From: Sandaracinaceae bacterium
Lineage (GTDB): Bacteria; Myxococcota_A; Polyangia; Polyangiales; Sandaracinaceae
Assembly: GCA_019637095.1 (NCBI GenBank)
Contig: JAHBWG010000041.1
Coordinates: forward strand, 1-64,000
Direction of reading: 5' to 3'
DNA: 64,000 bases
Part shown: positions 49,705-58,017 of the stretch, one piece after another
Position numbering within the stretch: position 1 is the stretch's first letter
How the letters are laid out: every line of letters begins with the position of its first letter
Translations under genes and position numbers: made by a program
Notes under the pieces: generated by a model
Told to the model about the DNA's origin: nothing
Seen by the model: the letters and a program-made list of their open reading frames with translations, nothing else
Databases searched by the model: none

Positions 49705-52503
49705 TCAGCGCTTGCGCCGCTTGCGGGCGAGGAGCGTCTCCGCGAGCGTGTCGGGCGCCGCGGGGCGCGCGTCGTCGGGCGGCGGTGGGTCCGCCTCGGG
49801 CGCTTCGTCCCGCGCATCCTCGGCGGCCGCGGCGGGCGCGAGCGCCGCAGGCGCCGCGGCGCGCGCGATCGCGACCGACGGCGCGGGCTCGTCCGCTGCG
49901 CTCGCGGCGCTCGCCGCGCTCGCGGCGCGCCACGCGAGCCGGCGCGGCAGCACGAGGCGGCGCAGCGCGACCGAGAGCAGGAGGAGGATCATCGCGAGCG
50001 CGACCAGCTCGCGCCACAGCGGCGTGAACGCGTGGATCGGCGGCGGCCGCTCCGCGAACACGCGCGCGAGGCTCCCTTCGCGCACGCGCCCGCCGCTCAG
50101 CGCAGCGATCTGTGCGAGCCGCGCGTGATCGGTGCCGTCGCCGCGCAGCTCGTCGCCGCGGGCGCGCACGACGCCCGCCGAGCCGACGAGGCCCTCGCCG
50201 CGCTCGCGCACCGTCACGAGGTAGGGCCCTGGCGCGTCCGCGTCGAAGCTCGCCTCGTATCGCCCGGACGCCGTCTCGGTCAGCGCCACCTCCGAGGAGC
50301 GCCCGCCCGGCCCCGCGATCGTCGCGGACAGGTCGAGGTAGTTGCGCACCCGCCCGAGCTCGTCGACGGCCTCGACGCGGATCTGCCCGCGGCCGCCGTC
50401 GAGGGTCACCGCGATCTGCGCGTCGCGACGCTCCGGCGAGCGCGCGAGCGAGCGCCCGAGCTGCCCGAAGAGCGCCGCGTAGCCCGGCCAGGCGAGCCAC
50501 GGCCGGCCCCACGCCGCGCCCGCGTCGGTCGTGAACACCGCGCTCTGCCCGACGCCGTGCTGGTGCACCGCGAGGAGCGGATCGTCCTCGGTCGCGCCGA
50601 GCAGCACGGACGCGCGCGGCCGCACGTTCACCACCGCGTGGCCACCGAGCGCGGGCGCCGACGCGAAGTCGATCCCGCGCGTCACCGCCGACGGCTCGCC
50701 GACGCGCACGCGGAACGCCTCGTCGACGAGCGCCGCGCGGCTCGCCGCGATCGTCTCCTGCGTGAAGATGCGCGGCAGCTCCGTCATGTCCTCGACGATG
50801 TAGAAGCGACCGCCGCCGAGGTGTGAGAGGCGCTCGAGCTCGGGCGTGTCGGGGCCGTTGCCCATCGAGACGATCGAGGTGGTGATCCGGCGGCGCGCGG
50901 CGCCGCTGACGAGCGCGCGCGCGTTGGTCATCTCCTCGGAGTCGTAGCCGTCGCTGAAGAGCAAGAGGTGCTTGAGCTGCGTCGGCTGGCCCTCGAGCAC
51001 GTCGTAGGAGGCGCGCAGCGTCAGGTCGACGAGGATGCCGCCGCCGCCGGGCCCCGCCGCGCGGATCCGCGCCGCGATGCGCTGCGGGTCCTCCACCGGC
51101 GTCATCGAGAGCGTCCAGTCGACCTCGGTGTCGACGTGCGCGACGGCGACGCGATCGAGCGGCGAGAGCAACATCGCGGAGCGCGCGGCCGCCTCGTTCG
51201 CGAGGTCGAGCTTGGTCCGGCCCGGTGAGACCTCCACCCCCATCGACCCGCTCTTGTCGATCGCGATCACCATCGCGAGCGACGCGCGGTCGCGGCGGCG
51301 CCGCAGGTCGAACGTCGCCGGCAGCACCTCCTCGATCGGCGTCTGCGAGTAGCCACCGAGCCCGAACGCGTCGCGCGCCCCGGCCATCAACAGCCCACCG
51401 CCGAGGTCGCGCACGTACGCGGCGAGCGCGCTCATCTGTCCCTCGGTGAACGCGCGCGCGCCGACGTCCGAGAGCACGACGAGGTCGTACGTCGCGAGCT
51501 CGGCGAGGTCCGCCGGGACGCGCTCGACGCCGCCGACCGCGACCTCGACCCCCGCCCCTGAGAGCGCCTGCGCGAGCGCGGCCGCCTCGGGCGGGCGCTC
51601 CGCGAGCACGAGCGCGCGCGAGCCGCCCGCCACGCGGATCAGCGCGGCGCCCTCGTTGTTCTCCGGCGTGGCGTCGGCGCCCGCGTCGAGCGGCTCGAGC
51701 AGCACCTCGTAGCGGTGCACGCCGGGCGATGGCGCGACCTCGCGCAGCGTGAGCACGTCGGCGCCCGCGCGGATCTCCGTCTCGCCCTGCGCGATCGGCT
51801 CGCCGTCGCGGCGCACCACCACGCGCACCCGCGCCGCGTCCGTCGCGCGCGTGACGACGCGCAGCTCGAGCGGCTGCCCCGGGTCGGCCACGGGCGGCAG
51901 GCGCACGCGCTCGATCGCGATCTCCGGCCGCGGCGCGCGCTCGATCGCGAGGACGTCGATCGGCACGCCGCGCCCCGCGGCGACCGCGGCCGCGGCGAGC
52001 GCGTCGCCGCGCGTCTCGACGCCGTCGCTCACGAGCACGAGCCGCGCGACGTGATCGCCCGGCAGGTCCGCGAGCCCGCGGCGGATCGCGGCGCCGAGGT
52101 CCGTCGCGTCGCGCGGGATCGGCGCGCGCACGACGCCAAAGCTCGGCCGCGGGGCCGGCGAGACCTCGGTCGCCGCGATCGCCCCGAAGGCGACGAGCCC
52201 CGCGAGGTCGTCCGCGCGCATCCCCTCGATCGCGCCCTGCGCCGCCGCGATCGGGTCCGCCGCGCCCTCCACGCTCAAGCTCCGGTCGACCAGGAAGATC
52301 ACCGCGAGCCGGTCCACGGCGCGGCCGACCTCGAGCCGCGCGAGCGCGAGCGCGGCGAAGAGCGCCGCGAGGAGCAACGACACTTGCACCGCGCGGCGTG
52401 TGAGCCCGCGGTGCGCCGCGGGCAGGTGGCGGACGCGCCACAGCACGAGCAGCACCAGCGGCGCGCCGATCGCGAGCATCCACGGCGCGGCGAGCCGGAT
52501 CAC
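49705..52503 (-). CDS. large membrane protein with two VWA domains around a GATase-like domain
   Basis: The 932-residue protein is the last gene of the eight-gene operon. Two N-terminal helices flank a short loop (WMLAIGAPLVLLVLWRV, VSLLLAALFAALALARLEVG). A first VWA-like domain with the MIDAS motif VIFLVDRSLSVEG follows, then a beta domain, then a class I glutamine-amidotransferase-like domain without the usual catalytic Cys (YDLVVLSDVGARAFTEGQMS). A second VWA comes next, with VIAIDKSGSMG and HLLLFSDGYDSEEM. A C-terminal helix (VALAMILLLLSVALRRL) and a Pro/Ala/Asp-rich cytoplasmic tail end the protein. VWA MIDAS sites bind Mg2+ and protein ligands. GTG at 52503 overlaps the previous stop by 4 bp. 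Confidence 0.85.
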   Translation of the reverse strand: MIRLAAPWMLAIGAPLVLLVLWRVRHLPAAHRGLTRRAVQVSLLLAALFAALALARLEVGRAVDRLAVIFLVDRSLSVEGAADPIAAAQGAIEGMRADDLAGLVAFGAIAATEVSPAPRPSFGVVRAPIPRDATDLGAAIRRGLADLPGDHVARLVLVSDGVETRGDALAAAAVAAGRGVPIDVLAIERAPRPEIAIERVRLPPVADPGQPLELRVVTRATDAARVRVVVRRDGEPIAQGETEIRAGADVLTLREVAPSPGVHRYEVLLEPLDAGADATPENNEGAALIRVAGGSRALVLAERPPEAAALAQALSGAGVEVAVGGVERVPADLAELATYDLVVLSDVGARAFTEGQMSALAAYVRDLGGGLLMAGARDAFGLGGYSQTPIEEVLPATFDLRRRRDRASLAMVIAIDKSGSMGVEVSPGRTKLDLANEAAARSAMLLSPLDRVAVAHVDTEVDWTLSMTPVEDPQRIAARIRAAGPGGGGILVDLTLRASYDVLEGQPTQLKHLLLFSDGYDSEEMTNARALVSGAARRRITTSIVSMGNGPDTPELERLSHLGGGRFYIVEDMTELPRIFTQETIAASRAALVDEAFRVRVGEPSAVTRGIDFASAPALGGHAVVNVRPRASVLLGATEDDPLLAVHQHGVGQSAVFTTDAGAAWGRPWLAWPGYAALFGQLGRSLARSPERRDAQIAVTLDGGRGQIRVEAVDELGRVRNYLDLSATIAGPGGRSSEVALTETASGRYEASFDADAPGPYLVTVRERGEGLVGSAGVVRARGDELRGDGTDHARLAQIAALSGGRVREGSLARVFAERPPPIHAFTPLWRELVALAMILLLLSVALRRLVLPRRLAWRAASAASAASAADEPAPSVAIARAAAPAALAPAAAAEDARDEAPEADPPPPDDARPAAPDTLAETLLARKRRKR

Positions 52504-54386
52504 GCGGCCGCCCCCTTGCGCGTGCCCCAGAGGACCTCGATCGCGAGCAGCGCGAGCACCGCCCCGACGAGGAACGGCCAGGCCTCGCGGTGCTCGACCG
52601 GCTCGACGGTGGCGACGCCGCCCGCGCCCCCCCGGCGCGAGAACACCGCGCGGGGGGAGAGGTCGCTCTCCTCGGCGTCGGTGAGGTTGCGCAGCGCGAA
52701 GCGCTCGCGCTCGCCGACGCGCGCGACGAACACGCCCGGCTCCGCGGGAACGTCGATCACCGCGACGCCGCCGCGCGAGGTGCCGGCGAGCGCGCGGCCG
52801 CTCGGCGTCGTCACCCCGACGCGCGCGCCGTCGGGCGCGGGCACGCGCAGCGGCGCACCGAGCGCGCCCGGCGCGATCCCGCCGGCCGCGCGCCGCTCGC
52901 GCGCGCGCTCGAGCACGTTGCGGAAGAACACGACGAAGTCCGGGCGGCTCGTCCAATCCCCGTCGGCCGGATCGAACGCGACCAGCGTCGTCTCTCCGTC
53001 GGGCCGCGAGAGCGACGCGATGGCGGGCCCCGCGTCGGTCGTGAGCAGCGCGCGCGCGGAGCCGCCCTCGATCGGTCGGATCGCGCCGAGGTGCACGTCG
53101 GCGAAGCGCACGAAGCGCAGGCGCGGATCGCCCTCCTCCCACGAGACGAGCGTGGGCCGCGCGACCGGCGCGCCGAGGCCGACGCCGAACACCGCGTCCC
53201 CCGTCGGCGCGACGACGAGCGAGTCGCCCGGCGGCGCCGCCTCGGGCGTCGGTCCCGCGTAGACGAACAATCCATCGAGCGGCGGCGCGTCGGCGCCTCG
53301 CTCCGCGAGCCGCGCGAGCGAGGTGGCGAAGAGCTCGACCTCGCGGTCCGCGGAGAGCACGCGCGTGACCGCGGGCGGCGCGTCGCCCACCAGGAAGACC
53401 GGGAGCCGCCGCGCCGCCGGGCTCGGCGCCGCCGCGACGTCGTCGAGCGGGAACGGGTCGTCGCCGCCTACCGTCTCGAGCTCCACCCGCACGAGCGCGC
53501 CGCGCGCGGAGCCGTCGGGGGGGAGCTCGGCGCTCAGGACCAGGCCCGTCGGCTCGCCCGCCTCGAGCGTCAGCCGCCGCGCCGCGAGCTCGCGCCCGCC
53601 CTCGATCGAGGCGCGCACGCGCACTTCGCCGCGGCCCTCGCCGAAGCGCGCGAGGCGGACGAACACGTCGGCGCGATCCGAGATCTCCTCGCTCGGGTGC
53701 GCGCGGACGTCGAGCGCGAGGATCGCGTGGTTGGAGAGCGCCTCGCCGATCGGGCGCACCTCGACGGGGACCGTCGCGTCGAGCACGAGGGTGCCGGCGA
53801 TCGCGGCGTCCGTGAACACGACGACGCGGCTCCCGGCCGGCGCGTCGCGCAGGCGCTCGGCGGCGAGGGCGACCGCCGCCTCGAGGTCGGCGCCCGGCCC
53901 GCGGACGCGGAGCCGATCGAGCGCCGCCTCGAGCCGCACGCGATCCGAGGTCGGCGCCGCGAGCACCTCGGCCTCCGCGCCCGCGGCGACGAGCATCATC
54001 GCGCCGCCGGGCGGCAGGTCCCGCGCGAGGCCGCGCGCGAGGCCGGTGGCGCGCTCGAGCCGCGTCTGTCCGTCCTCGCGCGCCGCCATCGAGCTCGAGA
54101 CGTCGACCACGACGGCGAGGCGCGCGCCCGCGGGCACCTGCCCGGCGCCGGTCGGGCGCGCGAGCGCGAGCGCCCCTGCGATCAGGACGAGCGCCTGCAA
54201 GAGCAGCGAGAGGTGCGGCCGCAGCCGTTGCCACGGCCGCTCCGCCCGCAGGTCGCGCAGCGCCGCCTCCCACAGGAGCGTGGAGCCGACGATCCTGCGC
54301 TCGCGGCGCCGCTTGAGGACGTAGAGCAGGACGAGCGGCGCGAGCAGCCCGAGCCACGCCAGCGAGAGCGGGGAGAGCAGCTCCAT
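52500..54386 (-). CDS. BatA-like VWA membrane protein
   Basis: The 628-residue protein starts with the BatA-type N-terminal segment: SPLSLAWLGLLAPLVLLYVL, then RRRERRIVGSTLLWEAALRD and a second helix LSLLLQALVLIAGALALARP. A VWA domain follows with MIDAS motif VVVDVSSSMAAREDG and VVVFTDAAIAG. After it come strand-rich domains and a C-terminal helix (AWPFLVGAVLALLAIEVLW) that returns the chain to the membrane. The bulk is therefore probably periplasmic. Bat proteins form membrane VWA complexes with MoxR ATPases. Its start directly abuts the DUF58 stop. Confidence 0.87.
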   Translation of the reverse strand: MELLSPLSLAWLGLLAPLVLLYVLKRRRERRIVGSTLLWEAALRDLRAERPWQRLRPHLSLLLQALVLIAGALALARPTGAGQVPAGARLAVVVDVSSSMAAREDGQTRLERATGLARGLARDLPPGGAMMLVAAGAEAEVLAAPTSDRVRLEAALDRLRVRGPGADLEAAVALAAERLRDAPAGSRVVVFTDAAIAGTLVLDATVPVEVRPIGEALSNHAILALDVRAHPSEEISDRADVFVRLARFGEGRGEVRVRASIEGGRELAARRLTLEAGEPTGLVLSAELPPDGSARGALVRVELETVGGDDPFPLDDVAAAPSPAARRLPVFLVGDAPPAVTRVLSADREVELFATSLARLAERGADAPPLDGLFVYAGPTPEAAPPGDSLVVAPTGDAVFGVGLGAPVARPTLVSWEEGDPRLRFVRFADVHLGAIRPIEGGSARALLTTDAGPAIASLSRPDGETTLVAFDPADGDWTSRPDFVVFFRNVLERARERRAAGGIAPGALGAPLRVPAPDGARVGVTTPSGRALAGTSRGGVAVIDVPAEPGVFVARVGERERFALRNLTDAEESDLSPRAVFSRRGGAGGVATVEPVEHREAWPFLVGAVLALLAIEVLWGTRKGAAA

Positions 54387-55265
54387 TCACGCCTGCCCCG
54401 CGCGGGGCGCGGCGCCGAGGTAGCGGAGCAGGGTCGTCTCGAAGTCCTCCGCCGTGGAGACGCGGCCGTAGTAGAGGCCGCGCCGCTTGGCGAACGCGGT
54501 CAGCTCGTCGAGGAACGCGCGGACGCGGGCGCGGTACGCGCGCAGCGAGCGCTCGTCGAGCGACACCTCGAGCGAGGTGCCGCGCTCGGCGTCGACGAGC
54601 ACGAAGTCGCCGCCCGGGGTCGGGTCGAGCTCCTCGGGGTGCACGACGTGCAGCAGCACCGGCTCGTGGCGCTCCGCGAGGAGGCGATCGATCGGGCGCT
54701 GATAGCCGGCGGGGTCGAGGAAGTCGCTGATCACCGCGACGAGGCCGGGCCGTGGGCGGCGCGCGCAGAGCTCGTCGACCGCGCGCGCGAGGTCCGTCTC
54801 GCCGCTCGGCGCGAGCGCGTCGAGGGTGCGCAGCAGCGTGCCCACGCGCTTCTTGCCACGCACCGGCGCGCTCGGCGCGCGCAGGCGATCCGCGAACGGC
54901 CAGACGCTCACCCGGTCCGAGCCGGTCAGCGCGACGTAGCCCAGGCCCGCCGCGACGTGCTTGGCGACGTCGAGCTTCTCGCGCGGCTCGCCGAGCGACG
55001 CGCTCGTGTCGACGAGGAGGTAGAGCGAGAGGTCCTCCTCGGCGACGAACAAGCGCAAGACGAGCTCCTCGAGCCGCGCGTACGCGTTCCAGTCGATGCG
55101 CCGCACGTCGTCGCCGGGGTAGTAGGGGCGGTGGTCGGCGAACTCGGCGGACGAGCCGCGGCGCGTCGAGCGGCGCGCGCCCGCGGACGCGCCCGCGAAC
55201 CGCCGCCGCGCGACGAGGCGCAGCCGCGCGAGCCGCCGGAGGAACCCGGGGTCGAGCAGGCTCAC
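54387..55265 (-). CDS. DUF58 protein (VWA-like)
   Basis: The 292-residue soluble protein has the DUF58 hallmark SSAEFADHRPYYPGDDVRRI followed by DWNAYARLEELVLRLFVAEE. A VWA-like domain follows with MIDAS LLVDTSASLGEP and a downstream TDLARAVDEL and VAVISDFLDPAG. DUF58 proteins are almost always encoded next to MoxR ATPases and are thought to be their clients or adaptors, linking them to membrane VWA proteins. The family gives a structural rather than an enzymatic role. The ATG overlaps the permease stop by 4 bp. Confidence 0.92.
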   Translation of the reverse strand: MSLLDPGFLRRLARLRLVARRRFAGASAGARRSTRRGSSAEFADHRPYYPGDDVRRIDWNAYARLEELVLRLFVAEEDLSLYLLVDTSASLGEPREKLDVAKHVAAGLGYVALTGSDRVSVWPFADRLRAPSAPVRGKKRVGTLLRTLDALAPSGETDLARAVDELCARRPRPGLVAVISDFLDPAGYQRPIDRLLAERHEPVLLHVVHPEELDPTPGGDFVLVDAERGTSLEVSLDERSLRAYRARVRAFLDELTAFAKRRGLYYGRVSTAEDFETTLLRYLGAAPRAGQA

Positions 55266-57091
55266 GGCGAGGGCTCCGCCGGCTCGTCCGTGGCGCTCGG
55301 GTCGCTCGGCTCACTCGGCGCCGTCGCGTCCCGCGGCGCGCTCGACGCCTCGCGCGGGGGCGCATCCGCCGCGGAGGGCGCGGTCTCGCTCGCCGCGTCG
55401 CTCGCCGTCGGGTGCGACGACGCGCCCGCGGCGCGCGGGGCGCGCGGAGACGGCGCGGGGTGGCTCGGCCGGATCGACGCCGCGGCCTCGGCGAGCTGCG
55501 CGCGCCGCCGCTCGCTCGCCGCGCGCGCCCCGCGCACGCGCGCCTCCACCGTGGCCCAGCACGCGAGCGCGAGCAGCCCGTAGACGATCAGCGGCACCGC
55601 GAGGTGACCGAGGTGGGCCAGCGCGCGCGCCGAGGGGAGATCGTTGAGCTGCGCCGCGAGGATCACCGGGTAGACCGCCGAGAAGTGGACGGTGAGCGGC
55701 GCCGACTCGCTCAGCTCGTCCATCGCGCGCGTGTCGAGCAGGATCGCCACGAGGAACGGCGCGACCGCGGCGGCGGCGACGACCGCGAGCGTGACGATGC
55801 GCGCGGCGAGCCCGTGCCGCAGCACGAGCCGCATCCACGTCCCGAACGACGCCGCGAAGAGCGCGACGACCGCGAGCCCGGCCGCGAGCGCGAACGACGC
55901 GAGGTCCCACGCGAAGTGCTCGCTCCACGAGGGATGGAGGAGCCGCCGCAGCCCGACCATGACCACGAACAGCAGCGCCGCGGTGCCGACGATGAGCGCG
56001 AACGAGAAGCGCAGCGTGCCGGCGGCGCCCGGGCCGGCGAGCGCGAACGCACGGCGCACGACCGACGCCTCGCGCAGCGCGAGCTCGTAGGGCCTCGGCG
56101 GCAGCGGGGGCTCGTTCGCGAAGAGCAGCGCGTAGAACCCGAGCAGGAGCCCGAGCAGCGTCAGCCCGAGCAGCGTCATCTGCGCCTGCGATCGCGCCGA
56201 GGTCGTGAGCGCGAGCGCCACCGCGGCGACGAGCGCCGTCGCGAACGTCATCACGATCGCCCAGCGCTTGAGCGGCGCGCTGCGGTTCTCGGCGGCGGGC
56301 CGGACGCCCGCGACGGCCGACGCGAGCAGGAACCAGACGGGCAGGCCGATCGCGTACGCGGTGCCCCCGAGCAAGAGGACCCAGGTGTCCCACTCGCCCG
56401 CGCGCACGGTGAACGCGTCGATGTAGAAGAACGGGCCCTCCATCGTGAGGTGCCACTCCGAGTGCGCGATGCTGCCGAACGCCGTCATCACCGAGGTGCT
56501 CGCGAACGCGAACGGCACGTAGAAGAACGTCGCGAGCACGATCGCGAGCCGGGTGCTCGGCAGCCGCGCGCTCAGCGCGATCCCGAACGCGATCGCCGGC
56601 GCGAGCGCCACGAGCATCGAGAGCAGTCCGACGACGACCTGCGTGGGCGCGACGCCTCCGAAGAGGAAGCCGATGCCGCTCACCGGCGCGAGCGCCACGA
56701 GCACGAGCGCGAACGAGGCGTAGGCGGCGAGGAACTTCCCGTGCACGACCCGCGACGCGCTCATCCCGCTGAGCTGCAGCGACTCCCACGTCTGCTGCTC
56801 GCGCTCGCTCGTGATCGCCGTCGCCGCGTAGCCGGGCGCGATGAGCGCGATGACGAAGAGCGTCGTGCCGAGGAAGAGCTGGAGGAGCCCCTGGCCCACG
56901 CTCGCGGGCGGCACGTCGCCGGACGCGACGATCACGCCCGTGCTCAGCACGAGCAGGCTCACGAGGCCGGTCGACACGTAGAGGAAGCGCGCGAACAGCG
57001 CGGTGCGGAAGGTCGCGCGCAGCTCCTTGAGCAGGATCGGGTTCGGGTCCTCGATCGCGCCGCGCGCCGCCTCGACGATCCGCGCGATCAC
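55262..57091 (-). CDS. ABC-2 type transporter permease with long C-terminal tail
   Basis: The 609-residue protein has about twelve hydrophobic helices, roughly twice the number in a simple ABC-2 permease. A coupling-region segment, ATAITSEREQQTWESLQLSG, sits after the second helix pair and is typical for this class. Further segments include GIALSARLPSTRLAIVLATF and FALIVGTAALLFVVMVGLRR. The last 90 residues are an Arg/Ala/Ser/Pro/Glu-rich cytoplasmic tail. With the downstream half repeating the first topologically, it may be a fused dimer of permeases. It lies directly after its ATPase with a GTGA overlap. Confidence 0.85.
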   Translation of the reverse strand: MIARIVEAARGAIEDPNPILLKELRATFRTALFARFLYVSTGLVSLLVLSTGVIVASGDVPPASVGQGLLQLFLGTTLFVIALIAPGYAATAITSEREQQTWESLQLSGMSASRVVHGKFLAAYASFALVLVALAPVSGIGFLFGGVAPTQVVVGLLSMLVALAPAIAFGIALSARLPSTRLAIVLATFFYVPFAFASTSVMTAFGSIAHSEWHLTMEGPFFYIDAFTVRAGEWDTWVLLLGGTAYAIGLPVWFLLASAVAGVRPAAENRSAPLKRWAIVMTFATALVAAVALALTTSARSQAQMTLLGLTLLGLLLGFYALLFANEPPLPPRPYELALREASVVRRAFALAGPGAAGTLRFSFALIVGTAALLFVVMVGLRRLLHPSWSEHFAWDLASFALAAGLAVVALFAASFGTWMRLVLRHGLAARIVTLAVVAAAAVAPFLVAILLDTRAMDELSESAPLTVHFSAVYPVILAAQLNDLPSARALAHLGHLAVPLIVYGLLALACWATVEARVRGARAASERRRAQLAEAAASIRPSHPAPSPRAPRAAGASSHPTASDAASETAPSAADAPPREASSAPRDATAPSEPSDPSATDEPAEPSP

Positions 57092-58017
57092 TGGAGCTCT
57101 CCCTTGGTGACCTCGAGGAAGATCCGCTCGAGGTCGTTGCGGTCCGGCTCGACGCGCACGACGCGCAGCCCGCGCGCGACGCAGTGGGCGACGATGTCGG
57201 CGATCGCCTCGTCGCCCCCGCGGTAGGTGAGCTCGTAGGCGCCGTCGGGGTCGCGCTCGGCCGCGAGGACCGCGGGCGCGGCGCGCAGCAGCTCGAGCGC
57301 GTCCTCGGGCGGCGCGTAGAGGCGCACGCGCACGCCGCGCTCCGGGTGCAGCTGCTCGCCGATGGCGCCGACGTCGCCCGAGGCGACGAGCCGCCCCTTC
57401 TCGAGGATCGCGACCGACGTGCACATGTCGCTGAGCTCGGTGAGGATGTGGCTCGACAGCAGGATCGTCTTGCCCAGGCGCTGGAGCTCCTCGATGAGGT
57501 CGCGCATCTCGATGCGCGCGCGCGGGTCGAGGCCGTTCGCCGGCTCGTCCAGCACGAGCACCTTCGGGTCGTGGAGCAGAGTACGCGCGATCGCGAGCCG
57601 CTGCTTCATCCCCTTGCTCAGCGCGCGCACGAGCCGATCGCGCAGCTCGCCGAGGTCGGTCAGCTCCATCACCGCGTCGACGGTGCGCGCGCGCGTCGAG
57701 CGCGGCAGGTCGTGCGCGGCGGCGAAGAACTCGAGGTACTCGCGGATCGTGACGCGCTCGTAGACGCCGAAGTTGTCCGGCATGAAGCCGAGGACCTCGC
57801 GGACGCGCGCGGGCTCGTCGACGCAGTCGATCCCGTCGACGAGGACGCGCCCGTCGTGGGGCTCGAGCAGCGTCGCGATCATGCGCAGCGTCGTCGTCTT
57901 GCCAGCGCCGTTCGGGCCGATGAAGCCGAAGATCTCGCCCGCGGGCACGGTGAAGCTGACGTCGCGCAGGACGTGGAGCGGGCCGAACCAGTGGCTGACG
58001 TGCTCGACGCGGATCAC
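57088..58017 (-). CDS. ABC transporter ATP-binding protein
   Basis: The 309-residue nucleotide-binding subunit has Walker A GPNGAGKTTTLRMIA, Q-loop area EVLGFMPDNFGVYERVTIRE, signature ALSKGMKQRLAIARTLLHDP, Walker B KVLVLDEPANGLDP and the switch His in ILLSSHIL. The PDN instead of a Q-loop Q-rich sequence and the C-terminal 80-residue extension resemble GldA/NosF-like ATPases. It would power the permease encoded next. GTG at 58017 is chosen because homology begins at IRVEHVSHWFGPLHVL and it overlaps the upstream stop by 4 bp. Confidence 0.93.
   Translation of the reverse strand: MIRVEHVSHWFGPLHVLRDVSFTVPAGEIFGFIGPNGAGKTTTLRMIATLLEPHDGRVLVDGIDCVDEPARVREVLGFMPDNFGVYERVTIREYLEFFAAAHDLPRSTRARTVDAVMELTDLGELRDRLVRALSKGMKQRLAIARTLLHDPKVLVLDEPANGLDPRARIEMRDLIEELQRLGKTILLSSHILTELSDMCTSVAILEKGRLVASGDVGAIGEQLHPERGVRVRLYAPPEDALELLRAAPAVLAAERDPDGAYELTYRGGDEAIADIVAHCVARGLRVVRVEPDRNDLERIFLEVTKGELQ

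Noticed and set aside
49705-55365. An 1,886-codon open frame covering three genes
   Set aside because: Past 52503 it runs antisense-like and out of frame across the BatA-like and DUF58 genes with no family match. The GTG at 52503 with a 4-bp overlap explains the true gene.
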